A stretch of DNA of 64,000 nucleotides. Origin: Dokdonia sp. (GTDB taxonomy: Bacteria > Bacteroidota > Bacteroidia > Flavobacteriales > Flavobacteriaceae). The notes beneath the pieces were generated by a model, which made no database searches, had not been told where the DNA came from, and saw only the letters and a program-made list of their open reading frames with translations. Shown here one piece after another: positions 24,920 through 34,301 of this stretch. Numbering within the stretch: the stretch's first letter is position 1; each line of letters starts with the position of its first letter. A program made the position numbers and the translations under genes. The DNA lies in the NCBI GenBank assembly GCA_020630915.1, contig JAHDIF010000002.1, positions 124,001-188,000 on the forward strand. The letters run 5' to 3'.

Positions 24920-26212
24920 TTACTTCTTCTTTGGCTCAAAGACAGGTAATAGCTTGGTAGATACTTCACCAAAACCTATTCTTGGATGATCCTTTTTCTT
25001 AGAGTGACCTCGTATTATCACCGTGTCGTTATCTTCTATAAACTTGCGGTCGCCGCCTTCTTCCAGTTTAACAGGTTTTTCCCCACGCCAGGATAGTTCT
25101 AGCATAGAGCCAAAGGAATCTGGCGTTTTACCAGATAGCGTACCACTACCCATCATATCTCCAGCATTTACTGGGCACCCATTTACCGTGTGGTGCGCTA
25201 GTTGCTGGCTCATGTTCCAGTACATATATTTAAAGTTAGATCGTGCCACAACCGTTTCCTTCTTACCTTCAGGTTGTAGCGCTACTTCTAACTTAATATC
25301 AAAACTCTTTTTTCCTTCGTACTGCAAATAAGGGAGGAGTTCCTTTTGTGGTTTTGGGCTCTCTGTTCTAAAAGGTTCTAGAGCGTCTAGTGTTACAATC
25401 CAAGGAGATATGGAGGAAGCAAAGTTTTTTGCTAGAAATGGCCCTAAAGGCACATATTCCCACTTTTGTATATCACGCGCACTCCAATCGTTAAAAAGAA
25501 CGAGTCCAAAAATATTTTCCTCTGCTTTTTCTGTGGAGATTGACTCACCTAAATTATTTGCTGCGGTGGTAATAAATGCCATTTCGAGTTCAAAGTCTAC
25601 TAATCGTGAGGGGCCAAAAATAGGTTCTGTGGCGCCGTTGGGTAGTTTTTGCCCATTAGGTCGATGCACAGGAATTCCAGAAGGAATAATAGACGAGCTA
25701 CGCCCGTGATAGGCTACAGGAAGATGCAGCCAGTTAGGCATCAAGGCATTTTCCTTTCCACGGAACATTGTTCCTACATTGGTCGCGTGTTCTATACTAC
25801 TGTAAAAATCGGTATAATCTCCTATTTGCACTGGGAGTTGCATTTCTACCTCTTCCATCTTAAAAATGACAATGTCTCTGTCTTTTTTATTTTCGCGCAA
25901 AGCGGTATTGCTCTCTTCAAAAATTTCTGAAATACGGTTTCTTACCAGACGCCATGTCTTACGACCGTCTGCAATAAAATCGTTTAAAGTATCTTGAAGA
26001 AAAATATCATCTGTAAGTGGGATTCCTTCAAAATATCCCAATTGATGCAGTGCACCTAAGTCTATGGCATAGTCACCTATCCGGGTTCCTATAGTAATCA
26101 CATCATCTCTGGTTAAGAAAACACCAAAAGGAATATTCTGTATGGGGAAGTCTGTGTTCTTAGTAGTATCTAGCCAAGTTTTTTTTGTAGGGTCGTTTGC
26201 AGATAAGGGCAT
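24920..26212 (-). CDS. fahA: Fumarylacetoacetase
   Basis: 430 aa, full length. Hydrolyses fumarylacetoacetate to fumarate and acetoacetate, the last step of tyrosine and homogentisate breakdown. The FAH N-terminal domain (~1-120) is followed by the catalytic domain with 'DYTDFYSSIEHATNVG', 'LPVAYHGRSSS', 'DFELEMAFI' and 'NDWSARDIQKWEYVPLGPF', which hold the metal and catalytic residues of the family. The end of the gene ('LLPVFEPKKK', stop) is duplicated 147 bp downstream. It stands alone here and is convergent with apt. Confidence 0.96.
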   Translation of the reverse strand: MPLSANDPTKKTWLDTTKNTDFPIQNIPFGVFLTRDDVITIGTRIGDYAIDLGALHQLGYFEGIPLTDDIFLQDTLNDFIADGRKTWRLVRNRISEIFEESNTALRENKKDRDIVIFKMEEVEMQLPVQIGDYTDFYSSIEHATNVGTMFRGKENALMPNWLHLPVAYHGRSSSIIPSGIPVHRPNGQKLPNGATEPIFGPSRLVDFELEMAFITTAANNLGESISTEKAEENIFGLVLFNDWSARDIQKWEYVPLGPFLAKNFASSISPWIVTLDALEPFRTESPKPQKELLPYLQYEGKKSFDIKLEVALQPEGKKETVVARSNFKYMYWNMSQQLAHHTVNGCPVNAGDMMGSGTLSGKTPDSFGSMLELSWRGEKPVKLEEGGDRKFIEDNDTVIIRGHSKKKDHPRIGFGEVSTKLLPVFEPKKK

Positions 26213-26254
26213 ATTGAGTTAGTTTTTTGATAACGTGTTGGTAATTTTACAACT

Positions 26255-26262
26255 CAAATATA
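26255..26262 (-). promoter_or_regulatory. -7 box of fahA
   Basis: TATATTTG on the minus strand, ~43 bp before the ATG. A TTTG lies 15 bp further upstream, which is closer than usual for a -33 element. Confidence 0.4.
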
Positions 26263-26328
26263 GGATTTATAGCAATGCAAATATTGCTTTAACGTATTTT
26301 TACAATTCTATTAAAAAAAGAAATTACT

Positions 26329-27603
26329 ATGCTACGCGATACTGCAATTTTTGATCTCATTCAAGAAGAAAAAGAACGCCAATTAAATGGCCTAGAACTC
26401 ATTGCCTCAGAGAATTTCGTAAGTGACCAAGTGATGGAAGCTGCAGGTTCTGTATTAACCAATAAATATGCAGAGGGATATCCTGGAAAGCGTTATTATG
26501 GAGGCTGTGAAGTGGTGGATGAGGTTGAAACACTGGCTATAGAACGGGCAAAGGAGCTTTTTGGAGCTGAGTACGCAAACGTACAACCGCACTCAGGATC
26601 TCAAGCCAATACAGCGGTTTTTCACGCTTGTCTCAAACCAGGTGATACCTTTTTAGGTTTCGATCTTGCTCACGGCGGGCATCTTACACACGGGTCCCCC
26701 GTTAACTTCTCGGGGCGCTTGTATAATCCAGTATTTTATGGAGTAGAGAAAGAAACTGGGATGCTCAATTATGATACGATCGAGGAGATCGCTGTACGCG
26801 AAAAGCCTAAAATGATTATTGCTGGAGCCAGCGCATACTCACGTGAGATAGATTATAAACGCTTTCGCGAAATAGCAGACAAAGTAGGGGCGATTTTACT
26901 GGCAGACATAGCACATCCAGCTGGGTTAATCGCCAAAGGTATCATTGCAGATCCAATACCACATTGTCACGTGGTAACGACTACAACTCATAAAACACTA
27001 AGAGGCCCTCGTGGCGGAATGATTTTGATGGGTAAAGATTTTGAAAACCCATTTGGGATTACCTTAAAAAGTGGAAAACTTCGTAAGATGTCCTCGCTTT
27101 TAGATAGCGGGATTTTCCCTGGAAATCAAGGAGGCCCATTAGAGCATATAATCGGAGCAAAAGCTATTGCGTTTGGAGAAGCACTTACGGATGAGTTTTT
27201 ACATTATATGGTACAGGTAAAGAAAAATGCTTCAGTAATGGCAAAAGCTTTTGTAGCTAAGGGGTATGACATTATTTCTGGCGGTACAGATAATCATATG
27301 ATGCTTATAGATCTTCGCAATAAAGACGTGACAGGGAAAGCTGCAGAAGAAGCGCTCGGGGTTGCAGACATTACTGTTAATAAAAATATGGTTCCTTTTG
27401 ATGATAAGTCACCTTTTGTGACTTCTGGAATACGTATAGGTACCGCAGCAATCACCACTAGAGGTCTTAAAGAAGAGGATATGGCACCTATAGTAGACCT
27501 AATAGATGAGGCCATTTGCAATTATGAGAATCAGGAAGTTCTAGAAGGAGTTGCAGGTAAGGTAAATGCGATGATGAGCCACAGACCCTTGTTTGTGAAC
27601 TAA
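26329..27603 (+). CDS. glyA: Serine hydroxymethyltransferase
   Basis: 424 aa, full length. PLP enzyme interconverting serine and glycine with transfer of a one-carbon unit to tetrahydrofolate. The PLP lysine lies in '[16 protein letters not shown]' (about residue 227). '[20 protein letters not shown]' and '[13 protein letters not shown]' are conserved. A partial palindrome copy (26861-26872) codes 'RFRE'. Single gene. Confidence 0.97.
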   Translation: MLRDTAIFDLIQEEKERQLNGLELIASENFVSDQVMEAAGSVLTNKYAEGYPGKRYYGGCEVVDEVETLAIERAKELFGAEYANVQPHSGSQANTAVFHACLKPGDTFLGFDLAHGGHLTHGSPVNFSGRLYNPVFYGVEKETGMLNYDTIEEIAVREKPKMIIAGASAYSREIDYKRFREIADKVGAILLADIAHPAGLIAKGIIADPIPHCHVVTTTTHKTLRGPRGGMILMGKDFENPFGITLKSGKLRKMSSLLDSGIFPGNQGGPLEHIIGAKAIAFGEALTDEFLHYMVQVKKNASVMAKAFVAKGYDIISGGTDNHMMLIDLRNKDVTGKAAEEALGVADITVNKNMVPFDDKSPFVTSGIRIGTAAITTRGLKEEDMAPIVDLIDEAICNYENQEVLEGVAGKVNAMMSHRPLFVN

Positions 27604-27656
27604 CTATAAATCGTACTAGTCATTTTTTGAGTATCTTTCCTCTTTACACTTACATC

Positions 27657-29378
27657 ATGAGATTTTTAGTTATTTTTTGCTGCATATTTTTTTGTAGTAT
27701 TTGTCATAGTCAATTGCAGTTTCAAGAGATTTCCAGTAGTGTTGGATTAACCAATACTTCTTATGGAAATGGTACTTTAGGAGGAGGAGTTTCCTTTTTT
27801 GATTTTGATAATGATGGTTGGGATGATCTTACCCTTTCTTCACAAGAGGGAGACCCTATTCGTTTTTTTAAAAATAACAATGGGAGTTTTATAGAAATTT
27901 TCCCGGAAGGAATACAGAATAATTTTGAAACGAAAACTGTGCAATGGGTTGATATTGATAATGATGGGGATTATGACTTTTTTGCAACAAGTAATATAAG
28001 CTCAAGTAAGCTATATGAGAATCTAGGAAATTTAATTTTTCAAGACATCACTGAGATAGCAGGATTAGAGCTTCCTTCAGAATTTACCATATTTGGATCA
28101 AGCTGGGGTGATTATAACAATGATGGATTTTTGGATGTTTTTTTAAGTTCTAGAGTCGAAGGATCACTAGATACTCAAAGTCTCTTATTTGACAATAATG
28201 GCAATAATACATTTTCTAATGCTACTTCTCTCTCTGGTCTATCTCCAATTAACAACACTTCTTTTTGTGCTGCTTTTTTTGATTATAACAAGGATGGTTT
28301 CCAAGATATTTATGTAGCCAATGATCGATTGCCCAAAAATCAGTTGTATCTAAACAATGGTGATGAAACTTTTACTGAAGTGGGTGTTGATTCTGGGACT
28401 GGTGTGGTAATGGATGCTATGAGTACTGCAATTGACGATTACAATAATGATGGTTGGCTGGATATTTATGTGACCAATACGTTTGATGGGAATGCTTTTT
28501 TTGAAAATAATGGTGACGGAACATTTAACAACATAGCTAGTTCTAACGGTACTCTTATGGAATCTGTAGGTTGGGGCGCTGTATTTTTAGATGCAGATAA
28601 TAATGGAGATAAAGATCTATACGTAAGTGGCGAACTAACTTCTACATCAGATTTTTTGCCAGCAGCTTTTTATTATAATGATGGGTTGGGTAATTTTAGT
28701 ATTCCAGAAAATATTGGTTTAGAAGATGATGCTAGGAGTTTTGCAAATGCGATTGGTGATATTAATAATGATGGTTTTCCAGAAATAGCGGTTCTTAATT
28801 TTGAGCCCAATAATGCATATTTATGGTCTAATGAAACTTCAAATTCTAACAACTGGATAAAAGTAAAATTAGAAGGTACAGAAAGCAATCGTATGGGTAT
28901 AGGTTCTTGGATTGAGATAAGCGTAAATGGAGAAAAGCAATTTAATTATACGCTTTGCGGTGAAGGATATTTAGGACAAAATAGTGCGTATGAGTTTTTT
29001 GGAATTGGCCAAGAAGATACGATTGATTACATAAAGGTCACCTGGTTGAGTGGAGAGATTGATCTTATTGAAGAGAATATCCCTATAAATGAGGCTGTCA
29101 CTATTATAGAAGGAACTAATACTCTTGATATAAATGACACAACCTTGATGAGTTTTTCCTTGTACCCAAATCCGTCTCATAATTATATACAGTTACAAGG
29201 ACTTAGTAAAAGAGGAGGCGTCATAAGAATATATGATGTCACAGGGAAATTAATACGGAGTCAAGAAGTAAGAGGCTCAACAATACAGTTAAGTGTCTCT
29301 AATTTTAAGAACGGATTATATTTAGTTAATTATACTACAGATGAAGGACAGGTGAATAGAAAACTTTTAATTAATTAA
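27657..29378 (+). CDS. Secreted FG-GAP/ASPIC-UnbV protein with type IX sorting domain
   Basis: 573 aa. The ATG at 27657 starts a signal peptide ('FLVIFCCIFFCSICHSQ'); an upstream start would bury it. Seven FG-GAP/VCBS calcium-binding loops follow ('DFDNDGWDDL', 'DIDNDGDYDF', 'DYNNDGFLDV', 'DYNKDGFQDI', 'DYNNDGWLDI', 'DADNNGDKDL', 'DINNDGFPEI'). Next come an ASPIC/UnbV domain (~395-480) and a C-terminal type IX secretion sorting domain (~500-573, 'FSLYPNPSHNYIQL...NGLYLVNYTTD'). The protein is a CRTAC1-like integrin-type propeller anchored at or released from the surface. Confidence 0.9.
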   Translation: MRFLVIFCCIFFCSICHSQLQFQEISSSVGLTNTSYGNGTLGGGVSFFDFDNDGWDDLTLSSQEGDPIRFFKNNNGSFIEIFPEGIQNNFETKTVQWVDIDNDGDYDFFATSNISSSKLYENLGNLIFQDITEIAGLELPSEFTIFGSSWGDYNNDGFLDVFLSSRVEGSLDTQSLLFDNNGNNTFSNATSLSGLSPINNTSFCAAFFDYNKDGFQDIYVANDRLPKNQLYLNNGDETFTEVGVDSGTGVVMDAMSTAIDDYNNDGWLDIYVTNTFDGNAFFENNGDGTFNNIASSNGTLMESVGWGAVFLDADNNGDKDLYVSGELTSTSDFLPAAFYYNDGLGNFSIPENIGLEDDARSFANAIGDINNDGFPEIAVLNFEPNNAYLWSNETSNSNNWIKVKLEGTESNRMGIGSWIEISVNGEKQFNYTLCGEGYLGQNSAYEFFGIGQEDTIDYIKVTWLSGEIDLIEENIPINEAVTIIEGTNTLDINDTTLMSFSLYPNPSHNYIQLQGLSKRGGVIRIYDVTGKLIRSQEVRGSTIQLSVSNFKNGLYLVNYTTDEGQVNRKLLIN

Positions 29379-29648
29379 AGACGGCCTTATTTTAAGAGAG
29401 CTAATTGTGTAGTTTGTGAACCAGGAATTTTTAACGTCAAGAATTCAAAGGGACCTTAATCGTAGTAGCTTAAAAGGCTAGAGTTCTTCTAAGCTTAGTT
29501 GTGTCGATGAGCAAAATGAGACAAAACTATTTATCTATCAAAAAATAAGGGGTAGTATATTAACTTATAAAAATTATGGCTGATTTCTAGTGGAAGAGGT
29601 TGTTGACTTTTATAGAATTTTAGTCCAATTTAGACTTTGGTGTATTTT

Positions 29649-30833
29649 TTAACTCTGCCTATCAAAATTAATATGTAAAAGACCAGATTTTATAAGGGTT
29701 TTGCTGAATTCTATTTGGCTTTCATCTTCTAGTAGAGGAAGTTCTTTTACCTTAAAGAGAGGTGTCGCTCTAATAAATTGAATTATAGGTAAATAATCTT
29801 TTGGAAGCTCTATGTCTTTATTATAAAGAGAAATAACTATAGTATCTTCATTCTCTACATTTACTTTAAACAACCCGTTATTTTTTGAAAAGAGCAGCGT
29901 TTCCAAATTTATAGTAGAAACTCCTTCTGCCTGTTTTAGTGGGTTTTGAATGACTGTCCTGTGTCTATTAATAAATTTTAAATGTAGCTGGTTTAGTGCA
30001 TTAACTATGAAATCTGGTTTTTGTAATGATGCAATTATTTGATCTAATGTTTCTTGATAATCTTCAGAATTTTCCCAATACTTAGGTTGAAATCCTCTTC
30101 TGAGATTTTTATCATTTTGAGTAAGAATATTTAACTGATCTTGAAAAACATCTTGCCAGGTATAACCCATAAACCCAACAGTTATATGAATAGATTTTTC
30201 ATCTAAGGTTTGCGCAGCATGCATAAGACCTCTTGGGATGTAGAGAAGATCACCAGCATTTAATATAAACTCATCCTTGATGTCACCGTGTAGGTGTTCT
30301 CCCGGAATAAATGTCTGATCTTTAACTGCTAGTTCTATAGGTGACTCGTATATATGCCATTTTTTTTGTCCTTCTATTTGTAAAATAAATACATCATGTG
30401 TATCGTGGTGGATATTAAATCCTTGACTTGCATTGCCTGGTGTGCAATATATGTTGGTTTGAAATCGCTGTCCAAAATCACTTGATAAAGTGTCACACAG
30501 CTCCTTAAGTGAAGCTAATTTATCTTGTAATTGAGAAAGAATAAGCGTAGCCCCTTCTGCATAAAGCTCGATTACTTTTGAAACATCCATTACTTTCGTG
30601 TTTTCCAACACGAGATCTTTGGCTTCTATTTCACCATTTTTGTTAGCCATTCTTGCGTTAGGCAAGGTGAGTCTCTGGGAGGATAATACGTGGTCTATAT
30701 CTCTTTCTTTTAGTATGTTGTGAAATTTTGTTTTTGATCCTCCACGTACTAAAAGATGTTTTTTTTCAAAAAAGTCTTTAAAAAACCTCTCCCGATCGAC
30801 AGGAGAGATTAATTCTTCAAATTTTGTGCTCAT
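29649..30833 (-). CDS. JmjC/Cupin_4 family 2-oxoglutarate-type oxygenase
   Basis: 394 aa. Residues ~120-225 form the JmjC/Cupin_4 core with iron ligands in H-x-D ('NIHHDTHDVF', His142 and Asp144) and a distal His205 ('IPRGLMHAA'). This is the arrangement of ribosomal oxygenases such as YcfD and of peptide hydroxylases. The C-terminal part is a winged-helix-like dimer/substrate region. Start ATG 30833. The gene follows, by 13 bp, a 69-aa Cys/Asp-rich lipoprotein-like peptide, which may be its substrate (inference). Not closely YcfD-like; the substrate cannot be told from sequence. Confidence 0.8.
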   Translation of the reverse strand: MSTKFEELISPVDRERFFKDFFEKKHLLVRGGSKTKFHNILKERDIDHVLSSQRLTLPNARMANKNGEIEAKDLVLENTKVMDVSKVIELYAEGATLILSQLQDKLASLKELCDTLSSDFGQRFQTNIYCTPGNASQGFNIHHDTHDVFILQIEGQKKWHIYESPIELAVKDQTFIPGEHLHGDIKDEFILNAGDLLYIPRGLMHAAQTLDEKSIHITVGFMGYTWQDVFQDQLNILTQNDKNLRRGFQPKYWENSEDYQETLDQIIASLQKPDFIVNALNQLHLKFINRHRTVIQNPLKQAEGVSTINLETLLFSKNNGLFKVNVENEDTIVISLYNKDIELPKDYLPIIQFIRATPLFKVKELPLLEDESQIEFSKTLIKSGLLHINFDRQS

Positions 30834-30846
30834 AATTAATAAAATA

Positions 30847-31056
30847 TTAATCGCTATCGCAATTAGTATTTGGATCCTGTTGTTGACCTAAGTCTGGGTT
30901 GGAAATATCTGTAGTAGTAGTAGTACAGTCATCAGAAGGGGGCTCACACGCTGCTAATGAGGAAACTGCCAGAGTTCCTATAAGAGCTACTTTAAGAACC
31001 GTAGGTACACCGTGCTTTGTTTTGACGTGTTTTTTGTTAAATGAGATTTTTTTCAT
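30847..31056 (-). CDS. Short Cys/Asp/Asn-rich lipoprotein-like peptide
   Basis: 69 aa. Basic N-terminal part (residues 1-17, six Lys and two His), hydrophobic stretch 'VLKVALIGTLAVSSLAAC' with a lipobox (Cys37), then a 32-residue tail with Cys44 and Cys66, a Thr run, 'NPDLGQQQDPN' and three final acidic residues. The extended basic leader before the hydrophobic core is unusual for a lipoprotein. First gene of a two-gene operon with the JmjC-type oxygenase. No family recognised. Confidence 0.7.
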   Translation of the reverse strand: MKKISFNKKHVKTKHGVPTVLKVALIGTLAVSSLAACEPPSDDCTTTTTDISNPDLGQQQDPNTNCDSD

Positions 31057-31172
31057 TGTAGTTAATTTATTTGATTAGACTCAAAAATATTTTAAGGTGT
31101 GCTATCCTACAATACCCCTTAATGGGTAATTATATGTTAGTTAAGTAACTTTAAATGCGATGCGTCACATCG

Positions 31173-31721
31173 TTAAAGAATAAAGGATAAACCAAAATTG
31201 AATCCGAGAAGTTCATCATATCGCACATTCAGTCCAAATGATTTACTTAAAAAGTAGTCTAATGTTGCGCTATAGAAAATATCATTTGCACTAGATCCAG
31301 TGAGGCCAAAATAATATCCAGCGCCAGAACTGATCTTTAAATCATTAGTCAAAAAGTATCCATATTTGAGCGCTCCTGAAATGAAATAGGCGCTGGAGCT
31401 TTCTGATGCACCAGCAATATCAATAGAGGTAATTAATGTTGTTGTTCCAACTTCAAGCTCAAAATTTCCTTTCCCAGTTTTTGAAAAGGCAAAATCACCA
31501 AAGTATCCTACACCTATGGTACTCACACCTTCAAAATTACTGTTTCCAAAACCTATATTTAATCTAGATACAGAGTTGTAATAAAAGGTGTCGTCATTTT
31601 GAGTATTGTTACTACTGGTGTTATTGTTTTTGTCTTGAGAAGGAATATCACCACTACTTACTTGTGAGAATACAGTATGAATTGATACTATAAAAAGTGC
31701 TATAAAGATTATTTTATTCAT
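31173..31721 (-). CDS. Outer-membrane beta-barrel protein
   Basis: 182 aa from ATG 31721, which yields the signal peptide 'NKIIFIALFIVSIHTVFSQ'; the frame runs further upstream without a credible start. A Ser/Asn/Asp-rich linker (~20-45) precedes an eight-strand-type barrel ('VSRLNIGFGNSNFEGVSTIG', 'SAYFISGALKYGYFLTND') ending 'FGLSFIL'. A small OmpA/OmpX-like porin-family fold is likely. Function unknown. Confidence 0.7.
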   Translation of the reverse strand: MNKIIFIALFIVSIHTVFSQVSSGDIPSQDKNNNTSSNNTQNDDTFYYNSVSRLNIGFGNSNFEGVSTIGVGYFGDFAFSKTGKGNFELEVGTTTLITSIDIAGASESSSAYFISGALKYGYFLTNDLKISSGAGYYFGLTGSSANDIFYSATLDYFLSKSFGLNVRYDELLGFNFGLSFIL

Positions 31722-31954
31722 AATTAATGAGTTTAGTGAATGGTTATTAATTGATAATACATTGTTTTCTTCTTCATTTAACATCTAGCCAAACTCTATA
31801 GTCAGAGTAGCTTTGGTATATAGAAGTGGTTATATAGTAGTACTTCTTTATAAAGTTAGAAGATGTAAAAGCCAATAAATAACTATTTGATTCTTTTAAT
31901 AACCTGGCCAATCACCAGCGATTGGATATAGTTATCTATTGACTTTTGTATTAG

Positions 31955-32911
31955 TTAGTCTACCATTAACGGCTTGACTCTCCAAATATCTGAGTAGGCC
32001 AAGCTTGTTGGATCAATTTTCGTGTCCTCAGGGGTTTTAGCTCCAGCATTCGAAGAAAAATAGATATACCCGTCAACACCCCAAAATGGCTGAATTTCCG
32101 AAGAAGTCCCACTGGTTAATTGAGATACTCCTCTCGTTGCAGTATTCATCACAAACAAGTGCTTGTAATCATTATCTTTTGAAGAGATAAAAGCAATGTG
32201 TTTTCCATCAGGTGAGTATGAAGCATTAAAAGAGTCATACTCACCAATGGTGATTTGAGTACTCTGAAAACTGGAAAGATCTAATTCAAAGAGTTGAGTA
32301 TAATCTCCTGACTGTTTAGAATAAATAACTTTTTGCCCGCTAGGATGCCATTGAGGATTATCACCTGTTGATAATACAGTAAAATCACCGCCATCCTTGT
32401 TAACAAGACATATATTATTAGAATCTTGTAATTTAGTAGTCATCAAAACCTTTTCACCATTAGGCGATAATTTTGGCGTGTTATCATAATCTCCATAGGC
32501 ATTTTGACCTATGTATGTAATACCGAGTTTATTTATATTACTTGTTACAATAACAGGTTTGGAAGCCCAATAAGTGAATATAAAATCTTCAGAATTATTC
32601 ATCCAAGAGGCGCCATCTGCACCATCCCCGATAAGAGGAGTGAACCCAGGCGTTTTAAGGTTGTTTTTGAGTCGAATACTAAATTTTTTAGATCCCGATT
32701 TAGAGTCATCGCGTATGGCATAAAGTAACTTTGAACCATCTGGAGATAAATTAGGTTGATATTCTCCTACGACATCATTTGTTATTCTCACAAGTTCTTT
32801 TGCACTTGCAGTTACTTGAGGAGCTGATAATTGAACAGGTTTAATCGTTTCTTTTATAGATTTACAAGAGGTTAATAGTAGTATTGGCAATAAGAAGTAA
32901 AGCGTTTTCAT
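31955..32911 (-). CDS. TolB-like PD40 propeller lipoprotein
   Basis: 318 aa from ATG 32911 (signal with lipobox 'LLTSC'). Repeated PD40/WD40-like strands: 'YQPNLSPDGSKLLYAI', 'NTPKLSPNGEKVLMTT', 'DNPQWHPSGQKVIYSK', 'FNASYSPDGKHIAFIS', 'IQPFWGVDGYIYFSS'. This makes a six-bladed TolB-type propeller on the periplasmic face. It is likely co-transcribed with the two small lipoproteins before it (17- and 19-bp gaps). Confidence 0.82.
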   Translation of the reverse strand: MKTLYFLLPILLLTSCKSIKETIKPVQLSAPQVTASAKELVRITNDVVGEYQPNLSPDGSKLLYAIRDDSKSGSKKFSIRLKNNLKTPGFTPLIGDGADGASWMNNSEDFIFTYWASKPVIVTSNINKLGITYIGQNAYGDYDNTPKLSPNGEKVLMTTKLQDSNNICLVNKDGGDFTVLSTGDNPQWHPSGQKVIYSKQSGDYTQLFELDLSSFQSTQITIGEYDSFNASYSPDGKHIAFISSKDNDYKHLFVMNTATRGVSQLTSGTSSEIQPFWGVDGYIYFSSNAGAKTPEDTKIDPTSLAYSDIWRVKPLMVD

Positions 32912-32927
32912 TGGTTTTAATTTTGTA

Positions 32928-33203
32928 TTAGTACATTTTTTCATTTGTCTTGGTTTTTTCTGGTTTTTGAAACTCATTTTTTTGTGGTTTATAAATAGCA
33001 CCAGTTGCAAAATCAACAATAATACTAGGCCAAAATAAAATTACATCAGCCACTAAGGCAACCACTCTAATTTGCCTAGTAGGTTCCCCATTTGCGGGCT
33101 TAGTTTTTTGATAGTCGGAAACCGGACCACCGAAAAGAGTAGCACAGCTGGATAACATAATTGCGATAAAGCAGTAAGCAATAAAATTTCTAATTTTTTT
33201 CAT
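32928..33203 (-). CDS. Small YceK/YidQ-like lipoprotein
   Basis: 91 aa. Signal with lipobox 'MLSSC' (Cys20), then 'ATLFGGPVSDYQKTKPANG' and a hydrophobic segment 'VVALVADVILFWPSIIVDFATGAIY', the style of small YceK-like envelope lipoproteins. Function unknown. Lies in a run of lipoprotein genes. Confidence 0.65.
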   Translation of the reverse strand: MKKIRNFIAYCFIAIMLSSCATLFGGPVSDYQKTKPANGEPTRQIRVVALVADVILFWPSIIVDFATGAIYKPQKNEFQKPEKTKTNEKMY

Positions 33204-33222
33204 GAGTTATTGTGTGTTAATA

Positions 33223-33594
33223 TTAGTTTGCAAATAATAAGTAGTTTAAACAGGCTACGTCATTCTCTATTTCAAAATTCCCGCTCCAAGTTCTAAATGG
33301 GTCTGAGTTTTCTTGAGCAGAAAAGCTGTAGTTTCCTGGGTTGAGAGTGAGCGTTACATTTCCTGAAGAGCCACAGCCAGGGGCATCAGAACTGATAGCA
33401 GTAATACTTCCAACAACATTTCCGGAAACCGAAACTTCGATAGGAGGTCCTTGAAAATCAGACCAAAACACGATTTGATTTTCTATTTCTGGGATCATTT
33501 CCTCTTCTTCTTTCGGATCGTCTGTTTCACAACTAAAGAAAGAGATGAGAAGAACAGCAACAAATAGCCCTCTCAAAAAATTATTTAATTTCAT
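33223..33594 (-). CDS. Hypothetical lipoprotein
   Basis: 123 aa. Signal with lipobox 'FFSC' (Cys22), a Glu-rich linker (~24-38), then a small beta-sandwich-like domain with two or three Cys ('GCGSSGNVTLTLNPGNYSF', 'DVACLNYLL'). No family recognised. First in the lipoprotein/PD40 group. Confidence 0.6.
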   Translation of the reverse strand: MKLNNFLRGLFVAVLLISFFSCETDDPKEEEEMIPEIENQIVFWSDFQGPPIEVSVSGNVVGSITAISSDAPGCGSSGNVTLTLNPGNYSFSAQENSDPFRTWSGNFEIENDVACLNYLLFAN

Positions 33595-33667
33595 AATGAT
33601 TGGTTAATTAGTGAACTGCAATAAAGGATTTTAGTAAGAGCAATAACATACCCATTACTAGGTATTT

Positions 33668-34048
33668 CTAGTTAATTTCTTGTTGCGTTCTGAAGTATGC
33701 CATCTTTTGAAGTTGCCCAGCCCCCGATAGTTTTAGTTTTTTTATAATATTTTTTCGGTGTGTTGCTACTGTTTGTAGACTTATAGCTAGTAGATGAGCA
33801 ATTTCAGAAGATGAAAAACCTAAGCCTATGAGTTTGAAAATTTCATTTTCACGATTAGTCAATTCGGAAATAGCCTGTCCGTTATCATAAATGATTGAAA
33901 GATTTGCAATTAATTTTTCTACAATTATTTTTTGTTGAGTAATTTCTTTGAATGACTCTAAGACTTGTAAGGTTTCAAATGAGCTAAAGGATACTCCTTG
34001 CTGTTGTAACTGCTGTATGTGGTTAAAAAGACGTTGTAATGGATTCAT
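33668..34048 (-). CDS. LuxR/GerE-type DNA-binding regulator without receiver
   Basis: 126 aa. The C-terminal HTH (about residues 62-122, 'LTNRENEIFKLIGLGFSSSEIAHLLAIS' split over the helix-turn-helix, 'TVATHRKNIIKKL') is a GerE domain. The N-terminal ~55 residues are helical and contain no phospho-receiver, so it is a solo regulator. It lies just upstream of the small lipoprotein genes and downstream of a two-component system. Confidence 0.82.
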   Translation of the reverse strand: MNPLQRLFNHIQQLQQQGVSFSSFETLQVLESFKEITQQKIIVEKLIANLSIIYDNGQAISELTNRENEIFKLIGLGFSSSEIAHLLAISLQTVATHRKNIIKKLKLSGAGQLQKMAYFRTQQEIN

Positions 34049-34301
34049 ACCCCAAAACTGGGATATTTAGAATGGTAAAAAAATACCTAGTAAGAGGTAT
34101 TTTTTAAGATAAATGATCTGTATCTCGATGGTAGGTAGGTAATTGGAGCTTTATGGGTATTTTAATCTTTGTAAAAATAGTGCTCTTTAGGTGATTGTTC
34201 TAATGAGTTTAAGAACGTGCTTAGGTGATTTAAACATTTTCTATGTGTAACTTATAATAACTTTATACGGTTATTCCATTAAAGAGAGTTTTGAGTATAT
34301 C

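Noticed and set aside
16237-24955. Tail copies as template/variable repeats of a diversity-generating retroelement
   Set aside because: No reverse transcriptase gene is in the window, and the copy differences are not adenine-specific: they are synonymous or stop changes (for example GTC/GTG, TAA/TAG).
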